From assembly GCA_947471745.1 (NCBI GenBank), contig CANJKZ010000922.1:1358501-1422500 (forward strand): DNA of 64,000 nucleotides, written 5' to 3'. Positions 35,120 to 46,634 of the stretch are shown here, one piece after another (positions within the stretch are counted from its first letter, which is position 1; each line of letters starts with the position of its first letter). This DNA comes from Closterium sp. Naga37s-1. Its lineage: Eukaryota > Streptophyta > Zygnematophyceae > Desmidiales > Closteriaceae. Position numbers and translations under genes: made by a program. The notes under the pieces are model-generated. The model had not been told where the DNA came from, did no database searches, and saw nothing but the letters and a program-made list of their open reading frames with translations.

Positions 35120-35812
35120 ACACTGCTGCAGAAACTTCGCGAAAGCTCTGAAGAAATTGCGGCGCTGACGGCAGAACGCACGTCCCTGCAAAACGACATC
35201 GGACGAGCACAACAAACACAATCGCAAGCACAAGGCACACCGAAATACCTGCACCACAAGCATCATAGCACGGAAGTGTGGGGCAACCCGCGAGCGCGGC
35301 CTGTGATGGCGTCGTCCGCAACGACGGAGGCGACAACCACGGCACGACACACCCCGAAGCGACGAATGCGGCCAGAAGTCAACCTCACGTCACAATTTCA
35401 GAGCCGACCGGCGAGTCAGCACTGCAGTTGCCGATGCCGCTGAAGCCGCAGCGTCCGCCATGTTTTGACCCAAGTCAACAGGGTGGTCCTACCGTTCAGG
35501 CGTGGTTGTTCACGATGAACGTTTTCTTCGACGCCAACTACGTCTTGGAGGATACGGCGAATATTCGCTACGCCGTGTCGCTGCTGCGAGGACCCGCCAT
35601 GGATTGGTGGCGTGTCATCGTCACGAAGCCGATGGATTACGCGACTCTACCGACACGGGAAGGACAAACAGGACCCTGGGTGCTGGCGTATTTCGTGGAG
35701 GTGCCCCAATATCGCACGTGGGACGCATGGTGCGCAGGTCTGCGTGCTCGATTTGAGTCAATTGCTGCTTCGATCGCGGCGCGTCAGAACTCCGCACTTG
35801 GCGCCAACTCGG
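35120..35812 (+). mobile_element. Ty3/gypsy gag fragment P
   Basis: The plus strand encodes a gypsy-type Gag piece. It starts with an acidic, coil-prone segment with ALTAERTSL (compare ALTAERDTS in O), then a spacer, then the capsid core with PPCFDPS, a conserved W-rich strand (VQAWLF) and WWRVIV. It is related to the gag of O but clearly diverged. The fragment is bounded on both sides by copia LTRs, F on the left and G on the right, so at least one of them inserted into this gypsy element. Everything beyond gag is missing at this locus. Confidence 0.75.
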
Positions 35813-35943
35813 TGTGAGAATTAATGAGAAGGATGAATGAACTAGGCAGCAGGTGGGTACAAGTATGAAACACAAAAGTGTTGTACCCTCTAAGACCTAC
35901 CCCACTACAGCCTAAACAGACTATAGCATATATAAGTTTGACA
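35813..35943 (-). repeat. 3' LTR of element G
   Basis: The LTR is 131 bp, with edges TGTGAG and TTTGACA (plus strand), the same type as the E and H LTRs. The outer neighbour is gypsy gag piece P. Confidence 0.85.
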
Positions 35944-37957
35944 CACCCCCATAGGCAAAGTGGGGGAGAAAAAAAGATCACAAGACCAGTCAAGAAAGAC
36001 AAAGCAAGCTCAGGGTGGATCACAAAGTCACCACGCAGTCTGAGCACAAGCAAATGGCCACAAGGCCAGTTCACATGCAGAGTTATATAAAGGAGAACAG
36101 ACAATACAGTGAACACAACCTAGCAAGTGTAAGCATGCAGGTATATGTATAAAGAATACAGTACAGGCAGAGTCAAGAAGAAAGCAAGTGAGGCATAGTA
36201 GGTACAAGGCCTAACACAGTACAGAAACGCTGATGATCACAAGGCTGAAGTGCCTTGGTGAAAACATCAGCAGTGTTGGCCTGAGAGGCCACGTAAGCAA
36301 GACGAAGCTGGCCACGCTGCTGCAACTCTCGAGCAAGGAAGTAGCGCAGAGCAATGTGCTTCGTTCTGTGCTCCAGTCTGTGCTCCTGACACAAGGCCAG
36401 CATGGCCTTGTTGTCGATGTACAGAACTGGAGGAGAACGAGGCGACTCTCCCAAGTCGGTCAGCAGGTAGGTGAGCCAGCGTAGCTCCTGTGCAGCCATG
36501 GCCCCAGCGTGGATCTTAGCCTCACAACTGGAGCTGAGAACAGAAGAAGAGCGGGTAGACCGCCAAGAGACAGAACCGGAGCCAAGACTGAAGGTGTAAC
36601 CCTGTGACGACCACTGCGTAGCCAAGTCGTCAACCCAGGAGGCGTCAGCGTGACCACTGAGGACAACTCGAGCCCGTCCTCCAAGCACGAGCCCCATGCC
36701 TGATGTACTGCACAAGTATCGCAACACCCTCTTCGCAGCATCCCAGTGCACCTTTCGGTGCCTGCCGAGAGCCACGTAGCGAGCCAGAAGGCTGAGAGGG
36801 TATGCGAGGTCAGGTCGTGTGCAAGTCATCAGGTACATGAGGTAGCCCATAAGCTCTGGATACAGGCCACTCGGCTCTACGGACTCGTCCGAAGGTGGAG
36901 CTGAGAGCGAGTGACCTGTAGGCAGAGGAGTGGACTGTGGCGAGGAGTACGTGAAGCCGAAGCGCTGAAGGACCTGCTGCACCATGTGTGAGTGAGTCAA
37001 GGTAATGGTGCGCTGTGCTCTGTCCCGGGTGATCCGCAAGCCAAGATAGCTTGTCAGCTCACCCAGGTCTGTGCACGTGTGTCTCTTCTGCAGCTCGGAC
37101 TTCACGTGGGCGAGTGCCTCAGTGTCAGCAGTAGCAAAGACGAGGTCGTCTACGTACACGAGAACGTAGAACGGCGGCAGAGTGGTGTCATTGCGTAAAA
37201 ACAGAGAAGGGTCAGAAGTGGAAGGAGCAAAACCAAGAGCAGCAAGAGTCGTCCTGAGTGTGTCGTGCCACTCACGGGGTGCCTGACGAAGACCGTAGAC
37301 TGGCCGCCTGAGGCTCCACTGGGTACCAGCAAGAAACGACCCAGTGAAGCCAGGTGGGCGGCGCAGCCAGATCTCCTCGTGCAGGCTGCCCTGTAGGAAG
37401 GCTGTGCTGAAGTCAAGCAAGTGGAGCTCGTAGTCACGCTGAGAAGCTACGTGCAGCAGTACCCGAAGAGTGGTCATCTTCGGGGTAGGGGAGAAGGTCT
37501 GGAAGAAGTCAACTCCCTGTCGCTGACTGAAGCCACGTGCAACGTAACGCACCTTGAAGACAGGCGGAGAACCCGGCGGCCGCTTCACCCTGAAGATCCA
37601 CATGCCACTGACGATGTTCGCACCGGGCGGGGGAACGTCGTCAACGTAGGTGCCTGTGGACTTCCAGGAAGCCATCTCGGCGTCCATGGCTGCCTGCCAC
37701 TGAGAGGAGTAGGGACCCTCTATCGCCTCTGCGTAAGAGCACGGGGTCGGGATGTCTGGTGCATCCAGATCTCCCTCAGGGGCAATCAGCATGGACACGA
37801 GATGAGTTACAGAAGCGGCAAAGCACTCAAACTCCTCCTATCTGTCCTCAAGAACGTCCGTGCCAAGAGCACACTCACCCCCGACGGACAGAGGACAGAC
37901 AGACGCAGACGCAGACTCAGCAACAAGACTAGTGGCGTAGTCTAGGCGAGAAGCTGT
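35813..37957 (-). mobile_element. Ty1/copia element G, 3' part, interrupted by H
   Basis: On the minus strand: the end of the Pro/Ser linker (about 37940-37800), RT (about 37790-36990, YVDD), RNase H (about 36660-36240), conserved tail, 3' LTR (35813-35943). The frame through RT and RNase H is open. At 37957 the sequence passes directly into the 3' LTR of H, so H inserted into G. The 5' part of G is not found on the far side of H. Confidence 0.88.
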
Positions 37958-38087
37958 TGTGAGAATAATGAGAGGAATTGATGAACTAGGATGAAGGTGG
38001 GTACAAGTAGGAAACCTAAAAGTGTTGTACCCTATAAGGACCACCCCACTACAGCCTAAACAGACTACAGCATATATAAGTTTGACA
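37958..38087 (-). repeat. 3' LTR of element H
   Basis: The LTR is 130 bp, with edges TGTGAG and TTTGACA (plus strand), closely matching the E and G LTRs. It is embedded in element G. Confidence 0.85.
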
Positions 38088-41000
38088 CACCCCCATAGGC
38101 AAAGTGGGGGAGAACAAGGGGTCACAAGACCAGTCAAGAAGGCAAAGCAAGCTCAGGGTGGATCACAAAGTCACCACGCAGTCTGAGCACAAGCAAAGGG
38201 CCACAAGGCCAGTACAAGCAGAGTCAAGAAGTCAGCAAGTGAGGCACAGTAGGTACAAGGCCTAACACAGTACAGAAACGCTGATGATCACAAGGCTGAA
38301 GTGCCTTGGTGAAAACATCAGCAGTGTTGGCCTGAGAGGCCACGTAAGCAAGACGAAGCTGGCCACGCTGCTGCAACTCTCGAGCAAGGAAGTAGCGCAG
38401 AGCAATGTGCTTCGTTCTGTGCTCCAATCTGTGCTCCTGACACAAGGCCAGCATGGCCTTGTTGTCGACGTACAGAACTGGAGGAGAACGAGGCGACTCT
38501 CCCAAGTCGGTCAGCAGGTAGGTGAGCCAGCGTAGCTCCTGTGCAGCCATGGCCCCAGCGTAGATCTCAGCCTCACAACTCGAGCTGAGAACAGAAGAAG
38601 AGCCGGTAGACTGCCAAGAGACAGAACCGGAGCCAAGACTGAAGGTGTAACCCTGTGACGACCGCTGCGTAGCCAAGTCGTCAACCCAGAAGGCGTTAGC
38701 GTGACCAGTGAGGACAACTCGAGCCCGTCCTCCAAGCACGAGCCCCATGCCCGATGTACTACACAAGTATCGCAACACCCTCTTCGCAGCATCCCAGTGC
38801 ACCTTTCGGTGCCTGCCGGGAGCGACGTAGCGAGCCAGAAGGCTGAGAGGGTATGCGAGGTCAGGTCGTGTGCAAGTCATCAGGTATATGAGGCAGCGCA
38901 CAAGCTCTGGATACAGGCCACTCGGCTCTACGGACTCGTCCGAAGGTGGAGCTGAGAGCGAGTGACCAGTAGGCAGAGGAGTGGACTGTGGCGAGGAGTA
39001 CGTGAAGCCGAAGCGCTGAAGGACCTGCTGCACCATGTCTGACTGAGTCAAGGTAATGGTGCGCTGTGCTCTGTCCCGGGTGATCCGCAAGCCAAGATAG
39101 CTTGTGAGCTCACCCAGGTCTGTGCACGTGTGTCTCTTCTGCAGCTCGGACTTTACGTGGGCGAGTGCCTCAGTGTCAGCAGTAGCAAAGACGAGGTCGT
39201 CTACGTACACGAGAACGTAGAACGGCGGCAGAGTAGTGTCAGTGCGTAAGAACAGAGAAGGGTCAGAAGTGGAAGGAGCAAAACCAAGAGCAGCAAGAGT
39301 CGTCCTGAGTGTGTCGTGCCACTCACGAGGTGCCTGGCGGAGACCGTAGACTGGCCGCCGGAGGCTCCACTGGGTACCAGCTGGAAACGACCCAGTGATG
39401 CTAGGTGGGTGGCGCAGCCAGATCTCCTCATGCAGGCTGCCCTGTAGGAAGGCTGTGCTGAAGTCAAGCGAGTGGAGCTCGTAGTCACGCTGAGCAGCTA
39501 CGTGCAACAGTACCCGAAGAGTGGTCATCTTCGGGGTAGGGGAGAAGGTCTGGAAGAAGTCAACTCCCTGTCGCTTACTGAAGCCACGTGCAACGTAACG
39601 CGCCTTGAAGACAGGCGGAGAACCCGGCGGCCGCTTCACCCTGAAGATCCACATGCCACTGACGATGTTCGCCCCAGGCGGGGGAACCTCGTCGACGTAG
39701 GTGCGTGTGGACTTCCAGGAAGCCATCTCGGCGTCCATGGCTGCCTGCCACTGAGAAGAGTAGGGACCCTCTATCGCCTCTGCGTAAGAGCGCGGGGTCG
39801 GGATGTCTGGTGCATCCGGGTCTCCCTCAGGGGCAAGGAGCATGGACACGAGATGAGGTACAGAAGCAGCAAAGCACTCAAACTCCTCCTATCTGTCCTC
39901 AAGAACGTCCGTGCCAAGAGCACACTCACCCCCGACGGACGGAGGACAGACTGATGCAGACGCAGACTCAGCAACAAGACTAGTGGCGAAGTCTAGGCGA
40001 CAGGCAGCAGCAAAGTGAACAAGCTCAGCAACGAGAGCAGACGCAGCAGTGGACTCAAACAAAGGGTCAGTGATAGCAGTGGCCAGAAAACGCGTGACAG
40101 CTGGACTAGCAGCACGGAGGGAGTCAGACGCAGGGTCCGGACCGGTAGGAAGAGAGGACGTAGGAGGAGACGGCAGAGGGACACGCTGCGGAGCAGTGGA
40201 AGGACGCAGAGTCATAGAGTGAGTGCCAGGGACAGGAGGAGGACGCGGACGCGAAACACGACCAACGCGAACAGAACGGACAGGCGACGTAGAACGAGAC
40301 ACAGGCGACACAGGACGCGACTCAAGCTCACGACGCTCCGTAAGACCTCTAGTTGGTCTAGAGTAAGGAGAAGGACCAGGCAGTGGAGAGGCCGGCTGTA
40401 ACTGCGACTGAGACGGGACAGGCAGTGGACTCAGGGAAGGAGGAGGAGGACCAGGAGAAGGCGGGGAGCCAAAAACCTGCTGAAGAAGCGGAACGTAGTA
40501 CGGACGCGGCCGCACAGCGCCTCCAGAAACAACAGAGACAGAACCGGTACCCTCAGCCCCAGGGTCTCCAGTCCCAGCAGCACCTCCAGTAGCTCTAGCA
40601 CCAGCAGCACCTCCAGCACCAGCACCACCTCCAGCAGCTCTAGCACAAGCAGCACCTCCAGGAGCACCAGCACCAGCAGCACCTCCAGAAGCTCCCGCAG
40701 CACCTCCAGCACCAGCAGCACCTCCAGCAGCACCAGCACCAGCAGCACCTCCAGAAGCTCCAGCAGCACCTCCAGCACCAGCAGCACCTCCAGCACCAGC
40801 AGCACCTCCAGCAGCACCAGCACCAACAGCACCTCCAGAAGCCCCAGCAGTACCTCTAGTAGCTCCAGTAGCACCCTGACAGCGCCGAGAGTACCACTCA
40901 CGAAGCTGCTGTGGAGAGAGAGGCTCCCGCCGCGGCGGGACACCTAGAGCACCTCCAGACACAGCACGTGCAGTCTCAGTACCTCCAGACACAGTACCCT

Positions 41001-41170
41001 CAGGCTCCACACGCCCAGGCTCAGCACCCCCAGGCTCAGCACGCCCAGACTCAGCACCCCCAGACTCAGCACCCCCAGTCCCCGCACCCGCAGGCTCAGC
41101 ACCTGAGTCGACAGCTACCTTGACCGGCTTGGCAGGGTCTACCTGGGACACACCGGAGGGGCCCGACCCT
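37958..41170 (-). mobile_element. Ty1/copia element H, 3' half
   Basis: On the minus strand: the end of the integrase C-terminal region (about 41170-41130), Glu/Pro-rich repeats (about 41110-40960), Gly/Ala minisatellite (about 40880-40550), Pro/Ser linker, RT (about 39840-39040), RNase H (about 38710-38290), a short tail and 3' LTR (37958-38087). About one or two breaks are seen. The 5' half is absent: at about 41170 the sequence changes abruptly to the leader of element I on the opposite strand. Confidence 0.88.
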
Positions 41171-41440
41171 GTCCCGGCCCTACCTCGGCCCCGTCCCGGA
41201 CCTGCCCCGGCCCCGACCCCGTCCCGGACCTGCCCCGGCCCCGACCCTGTCCCGGCCCCGTTGCTGCCCCGTCCCAGACCCTGCTCGGCCCCGACCCTGT
41301 CCCGGACCTGCCCCGGCCCTGACCCTGTCCCGGCCCCGTTGCTGCCCCGTCCCGGACCCTGCTCGGCCCCGACCCTGTCCCGGCCCTGTCACGGCCCCGA
41401 CCTAGTCCCGGACCTGTCGGCTCCGCCCCTGGTAAGAGCC
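41171..41440 (+). repeat. G+C-rich leader minisatellite of element I
   Basis: C-rich tandem repeats on the sense strand built on CCGACCCTGTCCCGG and CCTGCCCCGGCCCC, with a larger unit of roughly 100 bp (containing CGTTGCTGCCCCGTCCC) present twice. It has the same position relative to gag as in the other copies but a different sequence. Confidence 0.75.
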
Positions 41441-41559
41441 TAGCCGGGCCGAGCCGCGCGGCCGAGCCGCACTGCTTTGCCGAGTCGCCCTGCCGAGTCG
41501 CACTGTCCTGCCTCGCTCAGTTGCACTGCTGCCGCTGCTAGTCTGCTGCTGCTCCTATC

Positions 41560-44500
41560 ATGGCTAGTCCTAGTCTTCTCACCTTTGATGCTGAGGGTCG
41601 AGCGGTTGACTTTGATGTCTGGCTAGATGATCTGCAGCTTTTCCTTCAGTGCGATAGCAAGGATGGTCTCTCCCTGTTTGATCTTACGTCGGGCGCCTCT
41701 ACTGCCCCTGCTGCTGATGCTGACAGTACCGTTCGCTCGCAGTGGCTCACGCGCGATGCTGCTGCCCGCCTTGCTGTGCGTAGTCACCTACCGTCTACAA
41801 AGCGCGCGCACTTTAGTCAGTACAAGAGTGCTAAGACTCTGTACGACGCAGTAGTTGCACGTGACTCTTCCCCTGCCACTGCTGCGCTTAGCCGCCTCAT
41901 GCTACCGTACCTGTTCCCTGACCTCGCTGCTTTTGCCACAGTCACTGACCTCATTACGCACCTCCGCACTAGAGACACTCGCTACCGCGCTGCGCTTCCT
42001 GCTCAGTTCTGCGCCCAGAACCCCCCCCCCATGTACATCACCCTCTACTACCTAGTCACTCGACTCCCTGACACTCTCCGCTCGGTCAGGGACCACTTCC
42101 TCTCTCTTTGCCCTACCACCCTCACTGTCGACCTCCTCGAGGAGCGCCTCCTTGCAGCAGAGACTAGTATCACCGCTGTAGGCGCCTCTCGTGGTGACCC
42201 CCGTACCCCTTTCTTTGAGGGGTGCTCCCCCGTTCCTCTTTTGCCCTCTGTTGCCTCTGCTGCTGCTGTCGACCTTGTTGGCACTGAGTCGGTCAGCGCT
42301 GCGTCTGCTCCTAGTGAGAGGCGCCGCATCAGTAAGGGCAAGCGGGGCAAGGGAGCTGGAGGAGGTGGTGGGGGCGGCGGTAGTGGCGGTGGAGGCGGAG
42401 GAGGGGGTGGGGGTGGAGGTGGTGGTAGAGGTGGGGGCTTCGGTGGCGGCGGTGGAGGTGGAGGCGGCGGTGGCGGTGGCGGGAGGGGTGGAGGAGGCGG
42501 AGGCGGCGGCGGCGAAGGTGGAGCTGGCAGAGGCGGAGCTGTGCAGCGGGGACCCCAGCAGCAGCAGCGCTCTCGTGAGACCCCTTCGCCCCAGCAGCTT
42601 CGTGAGTGGTACGCGGGGCGCCAGGGGTCTGGGGGTGCTGGTCCCTGTACTTACGTCCTGCGCACCGGTGACCGCACTGGAGAGCAGTGTGGCGGCCTGC
42701 ACGCCACCCAGCGCTGCTTCGGTCGCCTGACGGACTCCTGGCGTGCCCAGTTCCCGGACGCCACTGAGATCCCTCGTTGGGGAGATCTATTCAGGTCGGG
42801 GGTAGCTATCTTTGATCTTGACTTTGATGCTATTCTTGCTGCCATGTATGCTGTGTCTATTAGTGCTGAGGGTGACTGTTACGTGTGTGTTCCGCCTGAC
42901 CCTGGTATTGAGGCTGCTGCTCTAGGTGCTAGTGAGTCTGCTGCTCCAGGTACTCGTGAGTCTGCTGCTCTAGGTGCTGGTGAGTCTGCTCTCTCAGGTA
43001 CCGAGTCGGCTCAGGTCTTTCATACCTTCACCCTCGACTCGGGTGCTTCCCGCTCCTTCTTTCGAGACCGCACCACCCTTACGCCGCTCAGTCGGCCGGT
43101 TGCGGTCTCCCTGGCAGACCCCTCTGGGGGTCCTGTCCTTGCTCGCTACTCCACTGTCCTCCCGTGTCCGGCGGCCCCGTCAGGCTCCCTGTCTGGTCTC
43201 TACCTCCCCTCGTTCTCCACGAACTTGGTGAGTGGTGCTGACCTTCAGGATGCCGGAGTTGACCAGTTCACTCCTGCAGGTCAGCGAGTGACCCACTGCA
43301 CGTGTGCTCAGACCGGCCGCCACTTGGCCTCGTTTACTCGTCGACCGGGGTCGAGCCTGTACACACTGACCACAGAGTCTCCTCTGGTTGCTGCGTCTGT
43401 TCAGGTAGCTGCGTCGAGTCAGGTGTTTGCTGCAGCGTCTCGGTCAGGTCTTGAGTCTGCCCCCTGCTCGTGTCGCCTCCTGTCCCACCAGACCCTCCTC
43501 TGGCACCACCGCCTTGGTCACCCCTCCTTGCCTCGTCTCCGAAGCATGGCCTCCCGTGTCCTTGTCTCTGGTCTCCCCCGGTCCCTCCCTCCCCTTCCCC
43601 CGGGGCCTGCCCCTACCTGCGTTCCCTGCGTCGAGGGGCGGCAGCGCGCCGCTCCTCACTCCTCCGAGTTTCCCCCGACAGAGGCTCCGCTGCAGACTCT
43701 TCACATGGACGTGTGGGGCCCAGCCCGCGTCCGTGGACAGGGTCACGAGCGTTACTTCCTGCTGGTGGTTAACGACTACTCGCGTTACACCACTGTCTTC
43801 CCCTTGCGCAGCAAGGGTGAGGTCACTGAGGTGTTGATCGACTGGATCCGCGTTGCTCGTCTCCAGCTCAGAGAGCGTTTCGGCTCGGACTTTCCTGTTC
43901 AGCGTCTGCACTCCGACAGAGGCGGAGAGTTTTCCTCCGACCTTCTGCGAGCCTTCTGTCGTGCGGAGGGCATCCGCCAGACGTTCACGCTTCCGGCCTC
44001 TCCACAGCAAAATGGGATTGCTGAGCGCCGCATTGGCATGGTCATGGATGTCGCTCGTACGTCCATGATCCATGCGGCTGCTCCCCATTTTCTGTGGCCG
44101 TTCGCGGTTCAGTACGCGGCGCATCAGATCAACCTTCAGCCCCGGGTCTCCCTGCCGGAGACCTCCCCTACTCTGCGGTGGACGGCGAAGGTTGGTGATG
44201 CGTCTGGGTTCCGTGTCTGGGGATCTCGAGCTTTCGTCCGAGACTTGTCTGCGGACAAGCTGTCCTCCCGTGCTGTTCCTTGCGTCTTCCTCGGCTTTCC
44301 CCCTGACGCGCCTGGTTGGCAGTTTTACCACCCCACCTCGCGTCGTGTTCTGTCCTCCCAGGACGTCACGTTTGACGAGTCGGTTCCGTACTACCGTCTC
44401 TTCCCCTACCGCACTGCCCCCCTCCCCCCCCCGCCGCTCTTCCTCGCTCCCGGTCCCCCCCCGGTAGACCCCCTCCCCCCTCAGGGTCCTGCCCCCTCAG

Positions 44501-45376
44501 GTGTGTCCCATGTAGATGCAGTCGAGCGTGTCGAGGTAGCTGCTGACTCTGGTGCGTCTGGGAGTGCTGAGCCTGAGCGTGCGGAGCCTGGGGGTGCTGG
44601 GTCTGGGGGTGCTGAGCCTGAGCGTGCGGAGCCTGGGGGTGCAAGGTCTGGGGGTGCTGAGCCTGAGCGTGCGGGGCCTGGGGGTGCTGCTTCTGGGGGT
44701 GTTGAGCCTGGGGCTGCTGGGAGTGGGGGTGTGGAGCCTGTCGGTGCTGGACCTGGCGGTCCTTCGGGTGCTTTGTCCCGGCGGGAGCTTCCCTCTCCAC
44801 AGGAGCTGCGCGATTGGTTTGCTCGCCGCTGGAGCCGTGCTGCTGGAGCTGGAGGTGCTGCCGGTGCTGGAGGTTCTGCTGCTGCTGGAGGTTCTGGAGC
44901 TGGAGGTGCTGCTGGAGCCGGTACTGGAGGTTCTGCTTTTGCTGGGGGTGCTGGAGCCACGGGTCCCGGAGGTGCTCGTACTGGAGGTACTGGAGCTGCT
45001 GGGCCTGGTGGTGCTCCTGGTGCTGGAGCTACTGGTGGAGCTGGAGCTGGTGGTGCTGCTGGAGTGGGTGCTACTGGAGGTACTGGAGCCGGAGCGGCTG
45101 TGTCTGCTGGTGGTCCTGCTGGAGCTGGAGCTGCTGGAGGTACTGGAGCTGGTGGTGCTGCTGGAGTTGGAGCTGACGCTGGGGGTACTGGTGTTGTCCC
45201 TGCGGGTTCTGGAGGTGCTGCGCGGCCGCGGCCGTACTTCGTTCCGCTCCTTGAGCAGGTTCTTGGTCTTCCGCCTTCTCCTAGTCCTGCTCCTTCCTTA
45301 GAGTGTCATCCGCCTGTCCAGTCCGAGTCACAGTTACAGCTGGTCTCCCCTCTGCCTGCTCCTTCTCCCTACACTG
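41560..45376 (+). CDS. copia gag-protease-integrase of element I, cut by insertion of K
   Basis: The ATG at 41560 follows the leader and a Ser/Leu/Ala-rich CTG stretch. The frame is open up to the K insertion. In order: Gag N-terminal domain (residues about 1-230, FDVWLDDLQLFL motif); basic patch and a polyglycine tract (about 265-325); knuckle C-x13-C-x3-H-x4-C (about 363-386); protease with DSGAS (about residue 493); integrase with HHRLGH...CVPC zinc site and D, D, E core (about 640-850); C-terminal GKVGDAS-like region; Glu/Pro-rich and Gly/Ala repeats (about 1000-1220). It parallels the first two-thirds of K at lower identity, so the two are related but distinct copies. Confidence 0.88.
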
Positions 45377-45506
45377 TGTCAGATTTATATGACAGAGCTA
45401 CTGTAGGCTATAGTGGGGTAGCACATATGGGGTACAGTTTTTCTAGGGTTTGTATTTGTACCCAACTTTCCCTTAGTCATTCTCATTCCTGTTTTCTTCA
45501 TTCACA
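45377..45506 (+). repeat. 5' LTR of element K
   Basis: The LTR is 130 bp, TGTCAGATTTATATG...CTTCATTCACA. A TATA-like stretch (TTTATAT) starts only about 8 bp in, leaving almost no room for a conventional U3. It is identical to the 3' copy at 52728-52857. Confidence 0.95.
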
Positions 45507-45520
45507 TGGTATAGAGCGGG
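45507..45520 (+). promoter_or_regulatory. Primer-binding site of element K
   Basis: TGGTATAGAGCGGG directly follows the 5' LTR. It resembles TGGTATCAGAGC, the copia site complementary to the 3' end of initiator tRNA-Met. E has the same variant. Confidence 0.75.
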
Positions 45521-45599
45521 TTCCTACATGGGACCGTTCCTTCCTAAGGGCCCACCATAACGAAATTTTTTTTTAGCTGCCCGACGCGCATTGCGCCCC

Positions 45600-46565
45600 T
45601 GCCCTAAATTTTTTTTTAGCGCCCCCCCCCCCCCCTAGCGGCCCCTACGCGACCCCTACGCGGCCCCTACACGGCCCCTACGCGGCCCCTACCCGGCCCC
45701 TACGTCGCCCCTGACGCGGCCCCTACGCGGCCTCTGACGCGGCCCCACCGCGGCCCCTGACGTGGCCCCTACGCGGCCCCTGACGCGGCCCCAACGCGGC
45801 CCCTGACGCGGCCCCAACGCGGCCCCTGACGCGGCCCCTACGCAGCCCCTGACGCGGCCCCTACGCAGCCCCTGACGCGGCCCCTGCCGCGGCCCCTGAC
45901 GCGGCCCCTACGCGGCCCCTAAGCTGCCCCTGAGGCGGCCCCTACCGCGGCCCCTACGCCGCCCCTGACGCCGCCCCTGACGCGGCCCCTGCCGCGGCCC
46001 CTGACGAGGCCCCTGACGCGGCCCCTGACGCGGCCCCTGCCGCGGCCCCTGACGAGGCCCCTGACGCGGCCCCTGACGCGGCCCCTGCGCCGCCCCTGAC
46101 GCGGCCCCTGACGCGGCCCCTGACGCGGCCCCTGACGCGGCCCCTGACGCGGCCCCTGACGCGGCCCCTGCCGCGGCCCCTGCCGCGGCCCCTGACGCGG
46201 CCCCTGACACGGCCCCTTCGCCGCCCCTGCCGCGGCCCCTACGCCGCCCCTGACGCGGCCCTCTCCTGCACCTGACGCGGCCCCTAGCGGCCGGCCGCTG
46301 CCGTCCCTGAGGCAGCAGCCGCCGCCGTCTCTGCAGCAGCAGTCGCAGCCGAACGGCCGAGCCGCCGAGCCGCCGAGCCGCCCAGCAGCCGAGCCGCCCA
46401 GCCGCCGAACCGCCCAGCAGCCGAGCCGCCCAGCAGCCGCGCCACCGAGCCGCCCAGCAGCCGAGCCGCCGAGCCGCCCAGCAACCGAGCCGCCGAGCCG
46501 CCGAGCCACCCAGCAGCCGAGCCGCCGAGCCGCCCTGCAGCCGAGCCACCCGAGCCGCCCTGTCC
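45600..46565 (+). repeat. G+C-rich leader minisatellites of element K
   Basis: There are two arrays. About 45640-46290 is built on 12-bp units GCGGCCCCTGAC and CGGCCCCTACG. About 46340-46560 is built on units of about 16 bp, GCCGAGCCGCCCAGCA. The sense strand is C-rich. Together they make up most of the leader between primer site and gag. Long antisense frames here are composition artefacts. Confidence 0.85.
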
Positions 46566-46634
46566 GGTAAGAGCAGCGCCCCTTTCACAGCACTGCCCTC
46601 ACCCTACTGTTTGCGCTGCTAGTCTACTACTGTC

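Noticed and set aside
45908-46588. Long antisense frames with GAASGAA and RGSAARLLGG repeats
   Set aside because: They are simple translations of the 12-bp and 16-bp leader minisatellites of K on the strand opposite to the element.
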